NCBI GenBank assembly: GCA_030680355.1
Contig: JAUXVF010000027.1
Span: forward strand, 214,456 to 278,455
Direction of reading: 5' to 3'
Source: Caulobacter sp.
GTDB taxonomy: Bacteria; Pseudomonadota; Alphaproteobacteria; Caulobacterales; Caulobacteraceae
DNA: 64,000 bases
Shown here in pieces: positions 18,305 to 27,468 of the stretch. Made by a program: the position numbers and the translations under genes. The notes beneath the pieces were generated by a model, which ran no database searches, was not told the origin of the DNA, and worked only from the letters and a program-made list of their open reading frames with translations. The first letter of the stretch is position 1, and each line of letters begins with the position of its first letter.

Positions 18305-19312
18305 ATGTCGAGCACCGCCCCCCGCACCACCCGCTGCCTCATCATCGGTTCCGGCCCCGCCGGCTGGACCGCCGCCATCTATGCCGCCCGCGCGCTGCTC
18401 AATCCGGTGCTGATCCAGGGCATCCAGCCCGGCGGTCAGCTGACCATCACCACCGACGTGGAAAACTATCCGGGCTTCGCCGATGTCATCCAGGGTCCCT
18501 GGTTGATGGAGCAGATGGAGGCCCAGGCGCGGCATGTCGGGACCGAGGTGGTCAACGACATCGTCACCGCCGTCGACCTGTCGCGCCGCCCGTTCGCGAT
18601 CAAGACCGACAGCGGTCAGGACTGGCTGGCCGAGACGGTGATCATCGCCACCGGCGCCCAGGCCAAATGGCTGGGCCTCGAGAGCGAGCAGAAATACCAG
18701 GGCTTCGGCGTCTCGGCCTGCGCCACCTGCGACGGCTTCTTCTATCGCGGCAAGGCGGTGGTCGTGGTCGGCGGCGGCAACACCGCCGTGGAGGAGGCCC
18801 TGTTCCTCACCAACTTCGCCAGCAAGGTCACCGTCGTACACCGCCGCGACGAGTTCCGGGCCGAGAAGATCCTGCAGGAACGCCTGTTCGCCCACCCCAA
18901 GATCGAGGTGATCTGGGACCACGCCATCGACCAGGTCGAGGGCGACACCGATCCCATGGGCGTCACCGGCGTGGGGCTGAAGAACGTCAAGTCCGGCGAG
19001 ACCCGCCAGGTCAAGGCCGACGGCGTGTTCATCGCCATCGGCCACGCCCCCTCGTCGGAACTGTTCAGGGGCCAGCTGGAGACCAAGACCGGCGGCTATC
19101 TGACGGTCAAGCCCGGCACGACCGGGACCGCCATCGCGGGCGTCTACGCCGCCGGCGACGTCACCGACGATGTCTATCGCCAGGCGGTCACGGCCGCGGG
19201 CATGGGCTGTATGGCGGCTCTGGAAGCAGCGCGTTTCCTCGCCGAGGGCGACCATGAGGCCGGCCACAAGCCCGCCGCCCAGGGCGAGGCGCAGAAGATC
19301 GGCGCCTGGTGA
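18305..19312 (+). CDS. trxB: Thioredoxin reductase
   Basis: A 335-residue flavoenzyme that reduces thioredoxin with NADPH. The FAD loop is CLIIGSGPAGWTAAIYAARA. GGQLTITTDVENYPGF follows, the redox pair is C139ATC142DGFFY, the NADPH loop is VVVVGGGNTAVEEALFLTNF and the second FAD motif is GVYAAGDVTDDVYRQAVTAA. The length is normal. The ATG at 18305 matches homologues; a longer upstream frame is not supported. The gene overlaps the following GNAT gene by 4 bases. Confidence 0.96.
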   Translation: MSSTAPRTTRCLIIGSGPAGWTAAIYAARALLNPVLIQGIQPGGQLTITTDVENYPGFADVIQGPWLMEQMEAQARHVGTEVVNDIVTAVDLSRRPFAIKTDSGQDWLAETVIIATGAQAKWLGLESEQKYQGFGVSACATCDGFFYRGKAVVVVGGGNTAVEEALFLTNFASKVTVVHRRDEFRAEKILQERLFAHPKIEVIWDHAIDQVEGDTDPMGVTGVGLKNVKSGETRQVKADGVFIAIGHAPSSELFRGQLETKTGGYLTVKPGTTGTAIAGVYAAGDVTDDVYRQAVTAAGMGCMAALEAARFLAEGDHEAGHKPAAQGEAQKIGAW

Positions 19313-19791
19313 TCCGGGCGGCGACAGCGGGCGATCATCCGGCCATCCGCGCGGTCGTCGCCGCCGCCTTCGGCCAGCCCGACGAGGCCGATCTGGTCGA
19401 CGCCCTTCGCGCCGACGGCGATGGTCTGGTTGAACTCGTCGCCGTCGAAGCTGACGCGATCGTCGGCCACATCCTGTTCACCCGCCTGATCACCGACACC
19501 GGCGCGCGGTTCGCCGCACTCGCGCCGCTGTCGGTCATGCCCGGTCGCCAGAAGACCGGGCTCGGCACGATGTTGATGCAGGATGGCCACGCCGCCTGTC
19601 GCGCCGCCGGCGTTGAGGCGGTGATCGTGCTGGGCCATCCGGCCTACTACCCGCGTGTCGGTTATTCGGCCCAGGCCGCGCGGATGGTGACGGCGCCGTT
19701 TTCGGGGCCGTCCTTCATGGCCCTGGCCCTGAGTCCGGGCGCGCTGGAGACGCCGGTCACCGTGACCTACGCCAGGGCCTTCGGCCTCTAG
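19309..19791 (+). CDS. GNAT family N-acetyltransferase (YhbS-like)
   Basis: A 160-residue acetyltransferase. IRAATAGDHPAIRAVVAAAF starts the GNAT fold. FAALAPLSVMPGRQKTGLGT contains the acetyl-CoA loop (with lysine instead of the usual arginine/glycine), and VIVLGHPAYYPRVGYSAQAA is diagnostic of the YhbS group. It starts with GTG inside the trxB stop (GTGA), implying translational coupling to trxB, although a functional link to thioredoxin is not established. The substrate is unknown. Confidence 0.82.
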   Translation: MIRAATAGDHPAIRAVVAAAFGQPDEADLVDALRADGDGLVELVAVEADAIVGHILFTRLITDTGARFAALAPLSVMPGRQKTGLGTMLMQDGHAACRAAGVEAVIVLGHPAYYPRVGYSAQAARMVTAPFSGPSFMALALSPGALETPVTVTYARAFGL

Positions 19792-20981
19792 TTCGGGCGG
19801 GCCAGGGGCAGGTTCCCGGCCGTGACGTCAAGCGTCGGCGGCGCGGCCTGGGCCGGGCGCGGCGGCGCGGTCGCCTCGTCCAGCCGCTTGAGCCGGGCGT
19901 TGATCTCGGCCACCTCCGCCGGAGTCGGCGGGCGCCGGGCCGGCTGAAGGGCGCCTTCGATCCGGATCCCCTGGCCGCCCGCCGGGTCGGGAATCTGAAC
20001 GGCGTAGGTGCGACTCTCCCCGGCGACGGCCAGGGTCACGGTCCGCGTCGCGGGGCCGGCCAGCCTGGCGTCTCCGGTCAGGCCGCTGCCCTGGATGCGC
20101 TCGTCCAACCCCTGCAGGATGGCCAGAGACAGGTTGTTCTCGCCACCGGCGTAGCGGCCGGAGAAGGCCGCCGGCGATCCGGACGGGCCGGTCCAGCGAT
20201 AGAAGATGTGTCGGCCGATCTTGGTGATCTTGTAGAGGGTCGGCGCCCAGTAGGGGGCCACGTAGTCGGCGTGATAGTGGGTGGCGGTGCCGACCGGCGC
20301 CAGGACGAATCCGCCCAGGGCGCTGTGAGCCACGCCCCGCGCCCGCGCCCAGAGCACAGGGTTGGGCGTGCGCGCCAGGGACCCGTCGCAGGTGAAGCTG
20401 AACTGGCAGCCGGTGAGCCGCTGCGATCCCTCATAGACCACGCCGCAGACCGACTTGGGATAGCCCGGATGGCGCAGGCGGTTGAGCACCGTCTGGGCCA
20501 CCGCCTGCATGCCCTCGACCGGTTCGACGGCGGCTTCGTAGTAGATGGCCTGGGTCAGACAGTCCTCGGCCCGGGCGCGATCCTCGGTCGAGGCCTTGAG
20601 GATGAACGGCCGGGCGGGCGGCGTCGGTTCGTCGCCATAAGGTTTGAGCGCGTTGATCAGCAGCGCGTCGCTGCTTTCGAGGGTCAGATCGCCGAGGGTG
20701 GGGATGCGCGCCAGATCGTAGCTGGTCCAGCCGACCACCCGCCCCCAGGGGTCGGCCCCGGCAGCCGGATCATGCCGACGGGCCAGGGCCAGCATGGCCG
20801 GGTCCATGTCGGCGACCAGCCGCGCCAGGGCCGCGTTGGACAGGCCCCGGGCGACGGCGGCGACGCCGTCGACCCGGCCCGTTCCGGCCTTGACCCGGTA
20901 GTTGGTCATGCAGCCCGAAAGGCCGATCGCCACAAGGGCGATCACAACCCGCCGAACGCCCTGACCAATCCCCCGGGTCAA
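19788..20981 (-). CDS. SleB-type cell wall hydrolase, lipoprotein (paralogue 1)
   Basis: A 397-residue protein with a lipoprotein signal: basic start, hydrophobic core, LSGC with lipidated C24. The hydrolase-2 (SleB/CwlJ) domain, about residues 135-255, reads CLTQAIYYEAAVEPVEGMQA, then VLNRLRHPGYPKSVCGVVYE, CQFSFTCDGS and THYHADYVAPYW. It is likely a periplasmic lytic glycosylase or amidase acting on peptidoglycan. The C-terminal third is proline-rich with a short coiled segment (PTPAEVAEINARLKRLDEA). It begins 7 bases after the dps stop, so it may follow dps in an operon. The second copy lies at 32537-33739. Confidence 0.85.
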   Translation of the reverse strand: MTRGIGQGVRRVVIALVAIGLSGCMTNYRVKAGTGRVDGVAAVARGLSNAALARLVADMDPAMLALARRHDPAAGADPWGRVVGWTSYDLARIPTLGDLTLESSDALLINALKPYGDEPTPPARPFILKASTEDRARAEDCLTQAIYYEAAVEPVEGMQAVAQTVLNRLRHPGYPKSVCGVVYEGSQRLTGCQFSFTCDGSLARTPNPVLWARARGVAHSALGGFVLAPVGTATHYHADYVAPYWAPTLYKITKIGRHIFYRWTGPSGSPAAFSGRYAGGENNLSLAILQGLDERIQGSGLTGDARLAGPATRTVTLAVAGESRTYAVQIPDPAGGQGIRIEGALQPARRPPTPAEVAEINARLKRLDEATAPPRPAQAAPPTLDVTAGNLPLARPN

Positions 20982-20987
20982 TCGCGC

Positions 20988-21467
20988 CTACTTCTCGCCG
21001 AGCGTGGCGCGCAGCATCCAGGCGTGCTTTTCGTGAACCGTCAGCCGCTGGGTGGCCAGATCGACGGAGACGTCGTCGCCGGCCGCCTCGCCGACCTCGA
21101 TCAGATCGCGCAGGGTGGCCACCACGGTCTCGTGGTCGCTCTTCAGTTCCGACACCATGCCTTCCCAGTCCTTTTCGGGATCGCCGTCCTTGACGGCGGT
21201 CAGATTACCGAAGGCGGCGGCGGACTGCGGCGCGAACTGGCCAAGGGCCCGGATCCGCTCGGCGATCACGTCCAGGGCCTGCCACTGCTCGGTGTACTGG
21301 TCCATGAACAGCGCGTGCAGGGACGAGAAGTTGGGGCCCCGGACATTCCAGTGATAGCCGTGCGTCTTCTGATAGACGGCGTAGGTGTCGGCGAGGACCT
21401 TCGAGAGGCTCTGGGCGACGGCGGCGCGGTCCTTGGCGGCGATACCGGTGTCGATCTTCGTGGCCAT
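20988..21467 (-). CDS. dps: Dps family ferritin-like DNA-protecting protein
   Basis: A 159-residue dodecamer-forming protein that stores iron and protects DNA. The ferroxidase site at the subunit interface is seen as YQKTHGYHWNVRGPNFSSLH followed by ALFMDQYTEQWQALDVIAER (His, Asp, Glu ligands). The C-terminal helix is TQRLTVHEKHAWMLRATLGE. The ATG at 21467 is preceded by AAGGAT and gives the normal length; earlier in-frame codons are not supported. It is divergent from nadA. Confidence 0.93.
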   Translation of the reverse strand: MATKIDTGIAAKDRAAVAQSLSKVLADTYAVYQKTHGYHWNVRGPNFSSLHALFMDQYTEQWQALDVIAERIRALGQFAPQSAAAFGNLTAVKDGDPEKDWEGMVSELKSDHETVVATLRDLIEVGEAAGDDVSVDLATQRLTVHEKHAWMLRATLGEK

Positions 21468-21605
21468 GTGGCAAATCCTTTCACTGTTCAGTCGGGATGT
21501 AGGGTCGGAGGTACAGTCGGCCAAGGCCGCGCTCCCCCTCCCCCTTGCCTAACGCATGACGCGCCAAAGGGTTTGCACGACCACCCCTGAAGGTCTATAT
21601 CTGTC

Positions 21606-21634
21606 TTGCAACTTTTGCTCATTTGTAGCATAAG
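21606..21634 (+). promoter_or_regulatory. Probable nadA promoter
   Basis: TTGCAA (21606-21611) and CATAAG (21629-21634) lie 17 bases apart, a sigma-70-like spacing, about 85 bases before the nadA start. Operator site 1 lies between and over these elements. The -10 is weak, so this is a prediction. Confidence 0.4.
21615..21631 (+). promoter_or_regulatory. Operator-like site 1 of nadABC
   Basis: TTGCTCATTTGTAGCAT matches 14 of 17 positions of the perfect palindrome at 21688-21704. It overlaps the likely -10 box. The centre-to-centre distance of 73 bp, about seven helical turns, would suit looping or cooperative binding by one repressor. Confidence 0.55.
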
Positions 21635-21687
21635 TAGCCTGCGCCGGGGTGGAGCGATCCGCTTCCGGCGTTTTACAGGCCCCTGAA

Positions 21688-21704
21688 ATGCTCAGTTTGA
21701 GCAT
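21688..21704 (+). promoter_or_regulatory. Operator-like site 2 of nadABC
   Basis: ATGCTCA-GTT-TGAGCAT is a perfect 17-bp palindrome ending 13 bases before the nadA ATG, right against the ribosome site AAGGAGG. Alphaproteobacterial nadABC operons are known to be controlled by NAD-responsive repressors such as NadQ; assignment of this site to such a protein is inference. Confidence 0.65.
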
Positions 21705-21717
21705 AAGGAGGATCGAG

Positions 21718-22803
21718 ATGGCCGACGGAAACACCCGCTTTGACTTCAGCCCCGACGTGGAGGCTGCCGTCGCTCCGATCTGGGAGCGAGTCAAAAGCCG
21801 CGTCACGCCCCTGGAGTGGCAGATTCACGCGCCGCTGATCGCGCAGATCAATCGTATCAAGCGCGAGAAGAACGCGGTCATCCTGGCCCACAACTACATG
21901 ACGCCCGAGATCTTCCACGGGGTCGGCGACTATGTCGGCGACAGCCTGGGTCTGGCCCGCGAGGCCGCCCGTTCGGACGCGACGATCATCGTTCAGGCCG
22001 GCGTCCATTTCATGGCCGAGACCAGCAAGGTGCTCTGCCCTGACAAGACCATCCTGATCCCCGACCTGCGCGCCGGCTGCAGCCTGGCCAGCTCGATCAC
22101 CGGCGCCGACGTGCGGCTGATCAAGCAGCGCTATCCGGGTCTGCCGGTGGTCACCTATGTCAACACCACCGCCGAGGTGAAGGCCGAGACCGACATCTGC
22201 TGCACCAGCGCCAACGCCGTTCAGGTCGTCGAATGGGCGGCCCGCGAGTGGGGCGTCGACCGGGTGATCCTGATCCCCGACGAGTTCCTGGCCCGCAATG
22301 TCGCCGCCCAGACCGATGTGAAGATCATCGCCTGGCAGGGCCGTTGCGAGGTGCATGAGCGGTTCAACGCCCAGGACGTCGCCGACATGCGCGCCGCCTA
22401 CCCCGGCGCCGAGATCCTCGCCCACCCCGAATGCCCCGAAGAGGTGCTGGCCGCCGCGGACTTCGCCGGCTCGACCGCGGCCATGACCGACTATGTCGTG
22501 GCCCGCCGGCCGAAGCAGGTGGTGCTGCTGACCGAATGCTCGATGGCCAGCAACATCGCCGCCGACACACCCGAGGTCGAGTTCCTCGGCCCGTGCAATC
22601 TGTGCCCGCACATGAAGCGCATCACCCTGCAGAACATCCTCGACGCCCTGGTCAAGGAGCAGTTCAAGGTCACCGTCGATCCGGTGCTGGCCGACCGCGC
22701 CCGCCTGGCCGTGCAGCGGATGGTCGACCTGCCGCCGCCCGCCGTCCCCGCGCGTTACGACATGATCAAGGCCCGGCATCACGTCGATGTCGAGCTGATC
22801 TGA
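21718..22803 (+). CDS. nadA: Quinolinate synthase A
   Basis: A 361-residue 4Fe-4S enzyme that condenses iminoaspartate with dihydroxyacetone phosphate to quinolinate. Seen are [20 protein letters not shown], cluster-ligand cysteines at C121 ([11 protein letters not shown]), C210 (GRCEVHERF) and C293/C296 ([10 protein letters not shown]), and ITGADV with HPECPEEV. The ATG at 21718 has an excellent AAGGAGG 8 bases upstream. It is the first gene of the tight nadA-nadB-nadC operon and is probably repressed when NAD is plentiful, through the two palindromes upstream. Confidence 0.96.
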   Translation: MADGNTRFDFSPDVEAAVAPIWERVKSRVTPLEWQIHAPLIAQINRIKREKNAVILAHNYMTPEIFHGVGDYVGDSLGLAREAARSDATIIVQAGVHFMAETSKVLCPDKTILIPDLRAGCSLASSITGADVRLIKQRYPGLPVVTYVNTTAEVKAETDICCTSANAVQVVEWAAREWGVDRVILIPDEFLARNVAAQTDVKIIAWQGRCEVHERFNAQDVADMRAAYPGAEILAHPECPEEVLAAADFAGSTAAMTDYVVARRPKQVVLLTECSMASNIAADTPEVEFLGPCNLCPHMKRITLQNILDALVKEQFKVTVDPVLADRARLAVQRMVDLPPPAVPARYDMIKARHHVDVELI

Positions 22804-22814
22804 AAGGCGCCGCG

Positions 22815-24335
22815 ATGACCGAGCGTATCCATCATGACGGCGTGCTGGTCGTCGGCGCGGGCCTCGCCGGCCTGACCGCCGCCCTGGCCGCCGCGCCGCG
22901 CAAGGCGCTGGTGCTGTCGCCGACGCCGCTCAACGAGGGCTGTTCCTCGGCCTGGGCCCAGGGCGGCATGGCCGCGGCCCTCGGCGCCGACGACAACCCC
23001 GCCCTGCACGCCGCCGACACCCTGGCCGCCGGCGCCGGGCTGTGCGACCCGGCGATGGTCGAGATCCTGACCCGCGAGGGCCCTGACGCCGTCCGCCACC
23101 TGGCCGACCTCGGCGCGCCGTTTGACCGCACCGACGACGGCGGTTTCGCCCAGAGCCTGGAAGCCGCCCACAGCCGCGCCCGCGTGGCCCGGGTCAAGGG
23201 CGACCAGGCCGGCCGCGAAATCATGCGGGCGATGACCGTCGCCACCTACGCCTCGACCCAGGTCAGCGTTCTGGCCGGGGTCCGCGTTCGCCGCCTGCTG
23301 CAGGATGGCGAAGGCCGCGTGCGCGGCGTGCTGGCCGAACGCGACGGCCGACTGGTCGAAATTCTCGCCCCGGCCACGGTGCTGGCCACCGGCGGGCTGG
23401 GCGGTCTCTATGCCGTGACCACCACCCCGGCCGAGGTGCGCGGCGAGGGTCTGGGCCTGGCCGCCCTGGCCGGCGCCCTGATCGCCGACCCGGAGTTCGT
23501 GCAGTTCCATCCCACGGCCATCGACATCGGCCGCGACCCGGCCCCGCTGGCCACCGAGGCCCTGCGCGGCGAGGGGGCGAAGCTGGTCAATGCGGCGGGC
23601 GAGGCCTTCATGGCCGCCTATGACCCGGCCGCCGAACTGGCCCCGCGCGACATCGTCGCCCGCGCCATCCACACCGAAATCGAGGCCGGTCGCCCGGTCT
23701 TCCTCGACGCCCGGGCCGCCGTCGGCAACCACTTCCCCGACGAGTTTCCGGCCGTCTTCGCCGCGTGTATGAGCGCCGGCGTCGACCCGCGCCGCCAGCC
23801 CATCCCTGTCGCCCCCGCCTGCCACTATCACATGGGCGGGGTAGTCACCGACGCGCACGGCGCCACGACCCTGGAGGGTCTGTTCGGGGCCGGGGAATGC
23901 ACCGCCACTGGCATCCACGGCGCCAACCGTCTGGCCTCCAACTCCCTGCTCGAGGCCGCCGTGTTCGGCGCCAGGGCCGGGGCCGCGGCGCGTGAGCTGG
24001 ACGCCCCCACCGGCCGCGTCATCAGCGGCGACCCCCTGCCCGACCTGCCCGCCGCCGCCTTCGCCGACCTGCGCCGCCAGATGAGCCGGGGCGCCGGGGT
24101 AATCCGCGACGCCGCGGGCCTGACCCGGCTGGTCGAGGGTGTCGAGACCCTGAAACGCGCGCATGGCCAGGGCCCGGTGCTGATCGCCGCCGGTCTGGTC
24201 GCCGAATGCGCCCTGGCCCGTCGCGAAAGCCGCGGCGCCCACTATCGCAGCGACTATCCGGCGGTCGTCGAGCCCGCGAGCCGAACCTTTGTCACCCTGG
24301 ACGGCCTGCAGGCCCGGAAGGTCGCCGCCGAATGA
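22815..24335 (+). CDS. nadB: L-aspartate oxidase
   Basis: A 506-residue FAD enzyme that makes iminoaspartate for NadA. It has the FAD loop [19 protein letters not shown], the substrate/flavin segment [29 protein letters not shown], a catalytic-type [20 protein letters not shown] and [20 protein letters not shown], which is diagnostic of the fumarate reductase/aspartate oxidase family. The C-terminal domain is shorter than in E. coli NadB. It starts 11 bases after nadA and overlaps nadC by 4 bases. Confidence 0.95.
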   Translation: MTERIHHDGVLVVGAGLAGLTAALAAAPRKALVLSPTPLNEGCSSAWAQGGMAAALGADDNPALHAADTLAAGAGLCDPAMVEILTREGPDAVRHLADLGAPFDRTDDGGFAQSLEAAHSRARVARVKGDQAGREIMRAMTVATYASTQVSVLAGVRVRRLLQDGEGRVRGVLAERDGRLVEILAPATVLATGGLGGLYAVTTTPAEVRGEGLGLAALAGALIADPEFVQFHPTAIDIGRDPAPLATEALRGEGAKLVNAAGEAFMAAYDPAAELAPRDIVARAIHTEIEAGRPVFLDARAAVGNHFPDEFPAVFAACMSAGVDPRRQPIPVAPACHYHMGGVVTDAHGATTLEGLFGAGECTATGIHGANRLASNSLLEAAVFGARAGAAARELDAPTGRVISGDPLPDLPAAAFADLRRQMSRGAGVIRDAAGLTRLVEGVETLKRAHGQGPVLIAAGLVAECALARRESRGAHYRSDYPAVVEPASRTFVTLDGLQARKVAAE

Positions 24336-25177
24336 TCGCCCCCCTGCCCGACCTGCTGATCGACCCGGTCGTCCGCGCCGCCCTGGCCGAAGATCTGGGC
24401 CGTGCCGGCGACATCACCGCCCTGGCCTGTATCGACGCCGACGCGCGGCTGCAGGCGACGTTCAGCACGCGCAAGGCCGGAACCATCGCCGGCCTGGACT
24501 GCGCCCGGCTGGCTATCCTGGCGCTGGATCCGGAGGCGCGGTTCCGGCCCCGGGCGCTGGACGGCGACCAGGTCGAGGCGGGGACGATGCTGGCCAAGGT
24601 CTCGGCCAACGCCCGGGCCCTGCTGTCGGCCGAGCGCACGGCGCTGAACCTGCTGGGCCGGCTCAGCGGGGTCGCCACCCTGACGCGCGCCTATGTCGAC
24701 GCCGTCGAGGGCACGAAGGCCCGCATCACCGACACCCGCAAGACCACGCCGGGCCTGCGGGCGCTGGAGAAATACGCTGTCCGCTGCGGCGGCGCGCTCA
24801 ACCACCGCTTTGGCCTGGATGACGCCATCCTGATCAAGGACAACCATGTCGCCGCCTGCGGCGGGGTCGGCGAGGCCATCACCCGCGCCCGCGCCTTCGC
24901 CGGCCATCTGGTCAAGGTCGAGTGCGAGGTCGACAGCCTGACCCAGCTGGCCGAGGCGCTCGACGCCGGGCCGGACGTGGTCATGCTCGACAATTTCAGC
25001 CTCAAGGACCTGCGCGTCGCCGTCGGCATGACCGCCGGCCGGGTGGTGCTGGAGGCCTCCGGCGGGGTCAATCTCGACACCGTCCGCGACATCGCCGAGA
25101 CCGGCGTCGACGTGATCAGCGTCGGGGCCCTGACGCACTCGGCGATGGTGCTGGATATCGGGCTGGACGCGACCTGA
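24332..25177 (+). CDS. nadC: Nicotinate-nucleotide pyrophosphorylase (carboxylating)
   Basis: A 281-residue quinolinate phosphoribosyltransferase. It converts quinolinate and PRPP to nicotinate mononucleotide, releasing CO2. Conserved pieces are [57 protein letters not shown] (PRPP/quinolinate contacts), [36 protein letters not shown] and [20 protein letters not shown]. The ATG lies inside the nadB stop (ATGA), so the operon is translationally coupled. Confidence 0.96.
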   Translation: MIAPLPDLLIDPVVRAALAEDLGRAGDITALACIDADARLQATFSTRKAGTIAGLDCARLAILALDPEARFRPRALDGDQVEAGTMLAKVSANARALLSAERTALNLLGRLSGVATLTRAYVDAVEGTKARITDTRKTTPGLRALEKYAVRCGGALNHRFGLDDAILIKDNHVAACGGVGEAITRARAFAGHLVKVECEVDSLTQLAEALDAGPDVVMLDNFSLKDLRVAVGMTAGRVVLEASGGVNLDTVRDIAETGVDVISVGALTHSAMVLDIGLDAT

Positions 25178-25278
25178 AGGGCGACGCCGCCGCCCTCCCT
25201 TTCCCCGCCACGGCCGTGACCCAGGGCTTCATCGACCCGTCCGGCGAGGCCCGGGCGACTGGCCGAGTCAACGCCGGG

Positions 25279-26409
25279 TCATACGTTCACCAGACCCGCG
25301 GCCCGGGCGACCCTGCGCCTGTCCCGACGGCCGACCAGCCAGGCCTGGACCGGCCGGTCGACGAGGCGATGGAACAGCGCCGCTCCGACAAGGGCGGCCG
25401 GAATCGATCCCGCCCACATGGCCCAGTCCATCCAGGGCTCGAGGCGCAACCGTCCACTCAGCGCCTTCATGCCGCCGAACCAGACCAGGCCGGTCAGGGC
25501 GTGGGTGATGAACAGGGCGAAGGACAGTTTGGCCCCCGCCTCGATCAGGCGGGAGGGGCGCTGGACCGGCAAACGGCCCAGGGCCAGGACGATGGCGGCG
25601 ATGGCGAAGATGCTGGGCAGGTCGAACCGGCCGGTCAGCTGCAGCAGGACCAGCGTGGCCCCCGCCAGCCAAGCCAGCAGCCGGGCCATGCCGACCGACG
25701 GCCGGCCCTGCTCCACGACCCGGGCGATACAGACGCCCAACAGGAACAGCGGCGCGGTGCGCACCACGCCGAGGCTGAAGTCGAGATCGTAGATGTGGTG
25801 CTCAAAAACGCGCAGGCAGATCAGATCGCCGACCATGACGGCCGCCATGCCCAGGGCCAGCAGGGCCGAGGGACTGACCATCCGGCTGATCCAGCGCCAG
25901 GTCAGCGGAAAGGCAGCGTAACACACGACCAGGGCGGACAGCGACCAGCTCTGATGGTTCCAGCCACCGCCGCCGGGCAGGCCCCAGGCCTGGACGAGCA
26001 GGGCCTGCATGACCATCGCCCTCAGGCTGAAGTGGTCGGGATGGGCGGGCGCCGCCCCGATCAGGCCCGCCAACAGCACAACCGCCCCCAGGGCGGCCAG
26101 CACCATCAACTGGGCCGGCCAGACGCGGGTCAGCCGCTTCTTCAGGAAATCGCCAAAGCCGATCCGCCCGGCCAGAATGCCCGGCCCATAGGCCCGGCCG
26201 AGCACGTAGCCCGACAGGATCAGGAAGAAGTCGGTGGCCAGGTAGCCGCGGGCAAAGACCGGATGCAGGGCCGCCAGCTCAACCGGCGCATCCGCGCCGA
26301 AATGATAGAGCACGATCAGCAGGGCGGCGATGAACCGGAGGGCGTCGAGGGGGCCGCCGCGCCCCTGCGGGACAGGGTCTGGCGCGGAATGGGACACTAC
26401 AGGGGGCAA
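25279..26409 (-). CDS. Acyltransferase 3 family membrane protein
   Basis: A 376-residue integral membrane acyltransferase. The N-terminal signature is PLDALRFIAALLIVLYHFGA, followed by GYLATDFFLILSGYVLGRAY and about ten hydrophobic helices. SLSALVVCYAAFPL and FALFITHALTGLVW are typical of later helices. Unlike the acyltransferase at 5397-7253 it has no periplasmic SGNH domain. It probably O-acylates a surface glycan or lipid; the acceptor is unknown. The 3' end is convergent with nadC. Confidence 0.83.
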   Translation of the reverse strand: MPPVVSHSAPDPVPQGRGGPLDALRFIAALLIVLYHFGADAPVELAALHPVFARGYLATDFFLILSGYVLGRAYGPGILAGRIGFGDFLKKRLTRVWPAQLMVLAALGAVVLLAGLIGAAPAHPDHFSLRAMVMQALLVQAWGLPGGGGWNHQSWSLSALVVCYAAFPLTWRWISRMVSPSALLALGMAAVMVGDLICLRVFEHHIYDLDFSLGVVRTAPLFLLGVCIARVVEQGRPSVGMARLLAWLAGATLVLLQLTGRFDLPSIFAIAAIVLALGRLPVQRPSRLIEAGAKLSFALFITHALTGLVWFGGMKALSGRLRLEPWMDWAMWAGSIPAALVGAALFHRLVDRPVQAWLVGRRDRRRVARAAGLVNV

Positions 26410-26498
26410 ACGCTACGCTCCGGACATTACCGGCGCGCCATTGCAACGGGCGGGCCCAATCCCATCTGTATCTCATCCTGTTACTTGAAGGCTCCGTC

Positions 26499-27272
26499 AT
26501 GACCGCCCGCATGCCCGTTCTGTTCCTCGGCCACGGCTCGCCGATGAACGCCATCGAGGACAACGCCTGGCGGCGCGGCTGGGCCGACATCGCCGGCCGG
26601 CTGTCCCGGCCGAAGGCGGTGCTCTGCGTGTCGGCCCACTGGGAGACATCGGGCGCGGCCGCCGTCTCGGCCGCGGCCCATCCGGAAACGATCCATGACT
26701 TCGGCGGCTTCCCGCAGGCGTTGTTCGATGTGCGGTACCCGGCGCCCGGCGATCCGGTCCTGGCGGCGCGGGTCGGCGACCTGCTGGCGCCCGATCCGGT
26801 GGTGCAGGACCCGGCGCGGGGTCTCGATCACGGCGTCTGGAGCGTGTTGCTGCCGATGTATCCGGACGCCGATGTGCCGATCGTCCAGCTCAGCCTCGAC
26901 CGCGCCCGGCCCAACGCCTGGCATTATGAGGCCGGTCGCCGCCTGGCCGCGCTGCGCGACGAGGGCGTGCTGATCGTCGCCAGCGGCGACATCGTGCACA
27001 ATCTGCGCGACGTGGACTTCCGCACCGGCGCGACGCCGGACTGGGCCCCGCGCTTCAATGACACGGCCAAACGGCTGATCGAGACCGGCGACCATGGCCC
27101 GCTGATCGACTGGCGGGCCCTCGGCCCGGACGCCGCCGCCGCGATCAACAGCGCCGAACACTATCTGCCGCTGCTCTATGCGCTGGGCGCGGCGGAAACG
27201 GGCGAGCCGGTCAGCTTCTTCAATGACGATGTGTTCGCCGGGATCTCGATGACGTCGGTGCAGTGGGGGTAG
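26499..27272 (+). CDS. ygiD: 4,5-DOPA dioxygenase extradiol-like protein (LigB superfamily)
   Basis: A 257-residue metal-dependent protein of the YgiD/DODA group. Its probable metal ligands are in FLGHGSPMNAIEDN, VLCVSAHWET, FGGFPQALFDVRYPAPG, GLDHGVWSVLLPMYPDADVP and IVASGDIVHNLRDVDF. Members open catechol rings such as L-DOPA, but the physiological substrate in bacteria is unclear. The length is normal. It is divergent from the acyltransferase gene at 25279-26409, and its end runs into the heptamer array. Confidence 0.87.
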   Translation: MTARMPVLFLGHGSPMNAIEDNAWRRGWADIAGRLSRPKAVLCVSAHWETSGAAAVSAAAHPETIHDFGGFPQALFDVRYPAPGDPVLAARVGDLLAPDPVVQDPARGLDHGVWSVLLPMYPDADVPIVQLSLDRARPNAWHYEAGRRLAALRDEGVLIVASGDIVHNLRDVDFRTGATPDWAPRFNDTAKRLIETGDHGPLIDWRALGPDAAAAINSAEHYLPLLYALGAAETGEPVSFFNDDVFAGISMTSVQWG

Positions 27273-27283
27273 GGAATAGGTCT

Positions 27284-27398
27284 TAGGGCGTAGGGCGTAG
27301 GGCGTAGGGCGTAGGGCGTAGGGCGTAGGGCGTAGGGCGTAGGGCGTAGGGCGTAGGGCGTAGGGCGTAGGGCGTAGGGCGTAGGGCGTAGGGCGTAG
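27284..27398. repeat. TAGGGCG tandem array (16 perfect copies)
   Basis: Sixteen uninterrupted copies of the heptamer TAGGGCG plus TAG fill 115 bp right after the ygiD-like stop. About 40 bp further on, 27439-27474 is a degenerate stretch of the complementary words (CTCCCTAC, ACCCTACT, CTCCCTATCCCCTAG). The two blocks could therefore pair as a large hairpin in the gap between two convergent genes. Confidence 0.95.
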
Positions 27399-27468
27399 TT
27401 CGACTTGCTCACGCCACTGGCGCCGCCGCCAATCCCATTGCTACTCCCTACACCCTACTCCCTATCCC

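Noticed and set aside
22779..24242. 487-residue open frame on the minus strand
   Set aside because: Shadow of nadB, which is certain from motifs.
27284..27398. CRISPR array
   Set aside because: Direct 7-bp tandem units without spacers and no cas genes nearby.
27176..27412. 78-residue ORF with ALRPTPY heptapeptide repeats
   Set aside because: It is just the heptamer array read on the minus strand plus antisense of the ygiD-like gene; no ribosome site or family.
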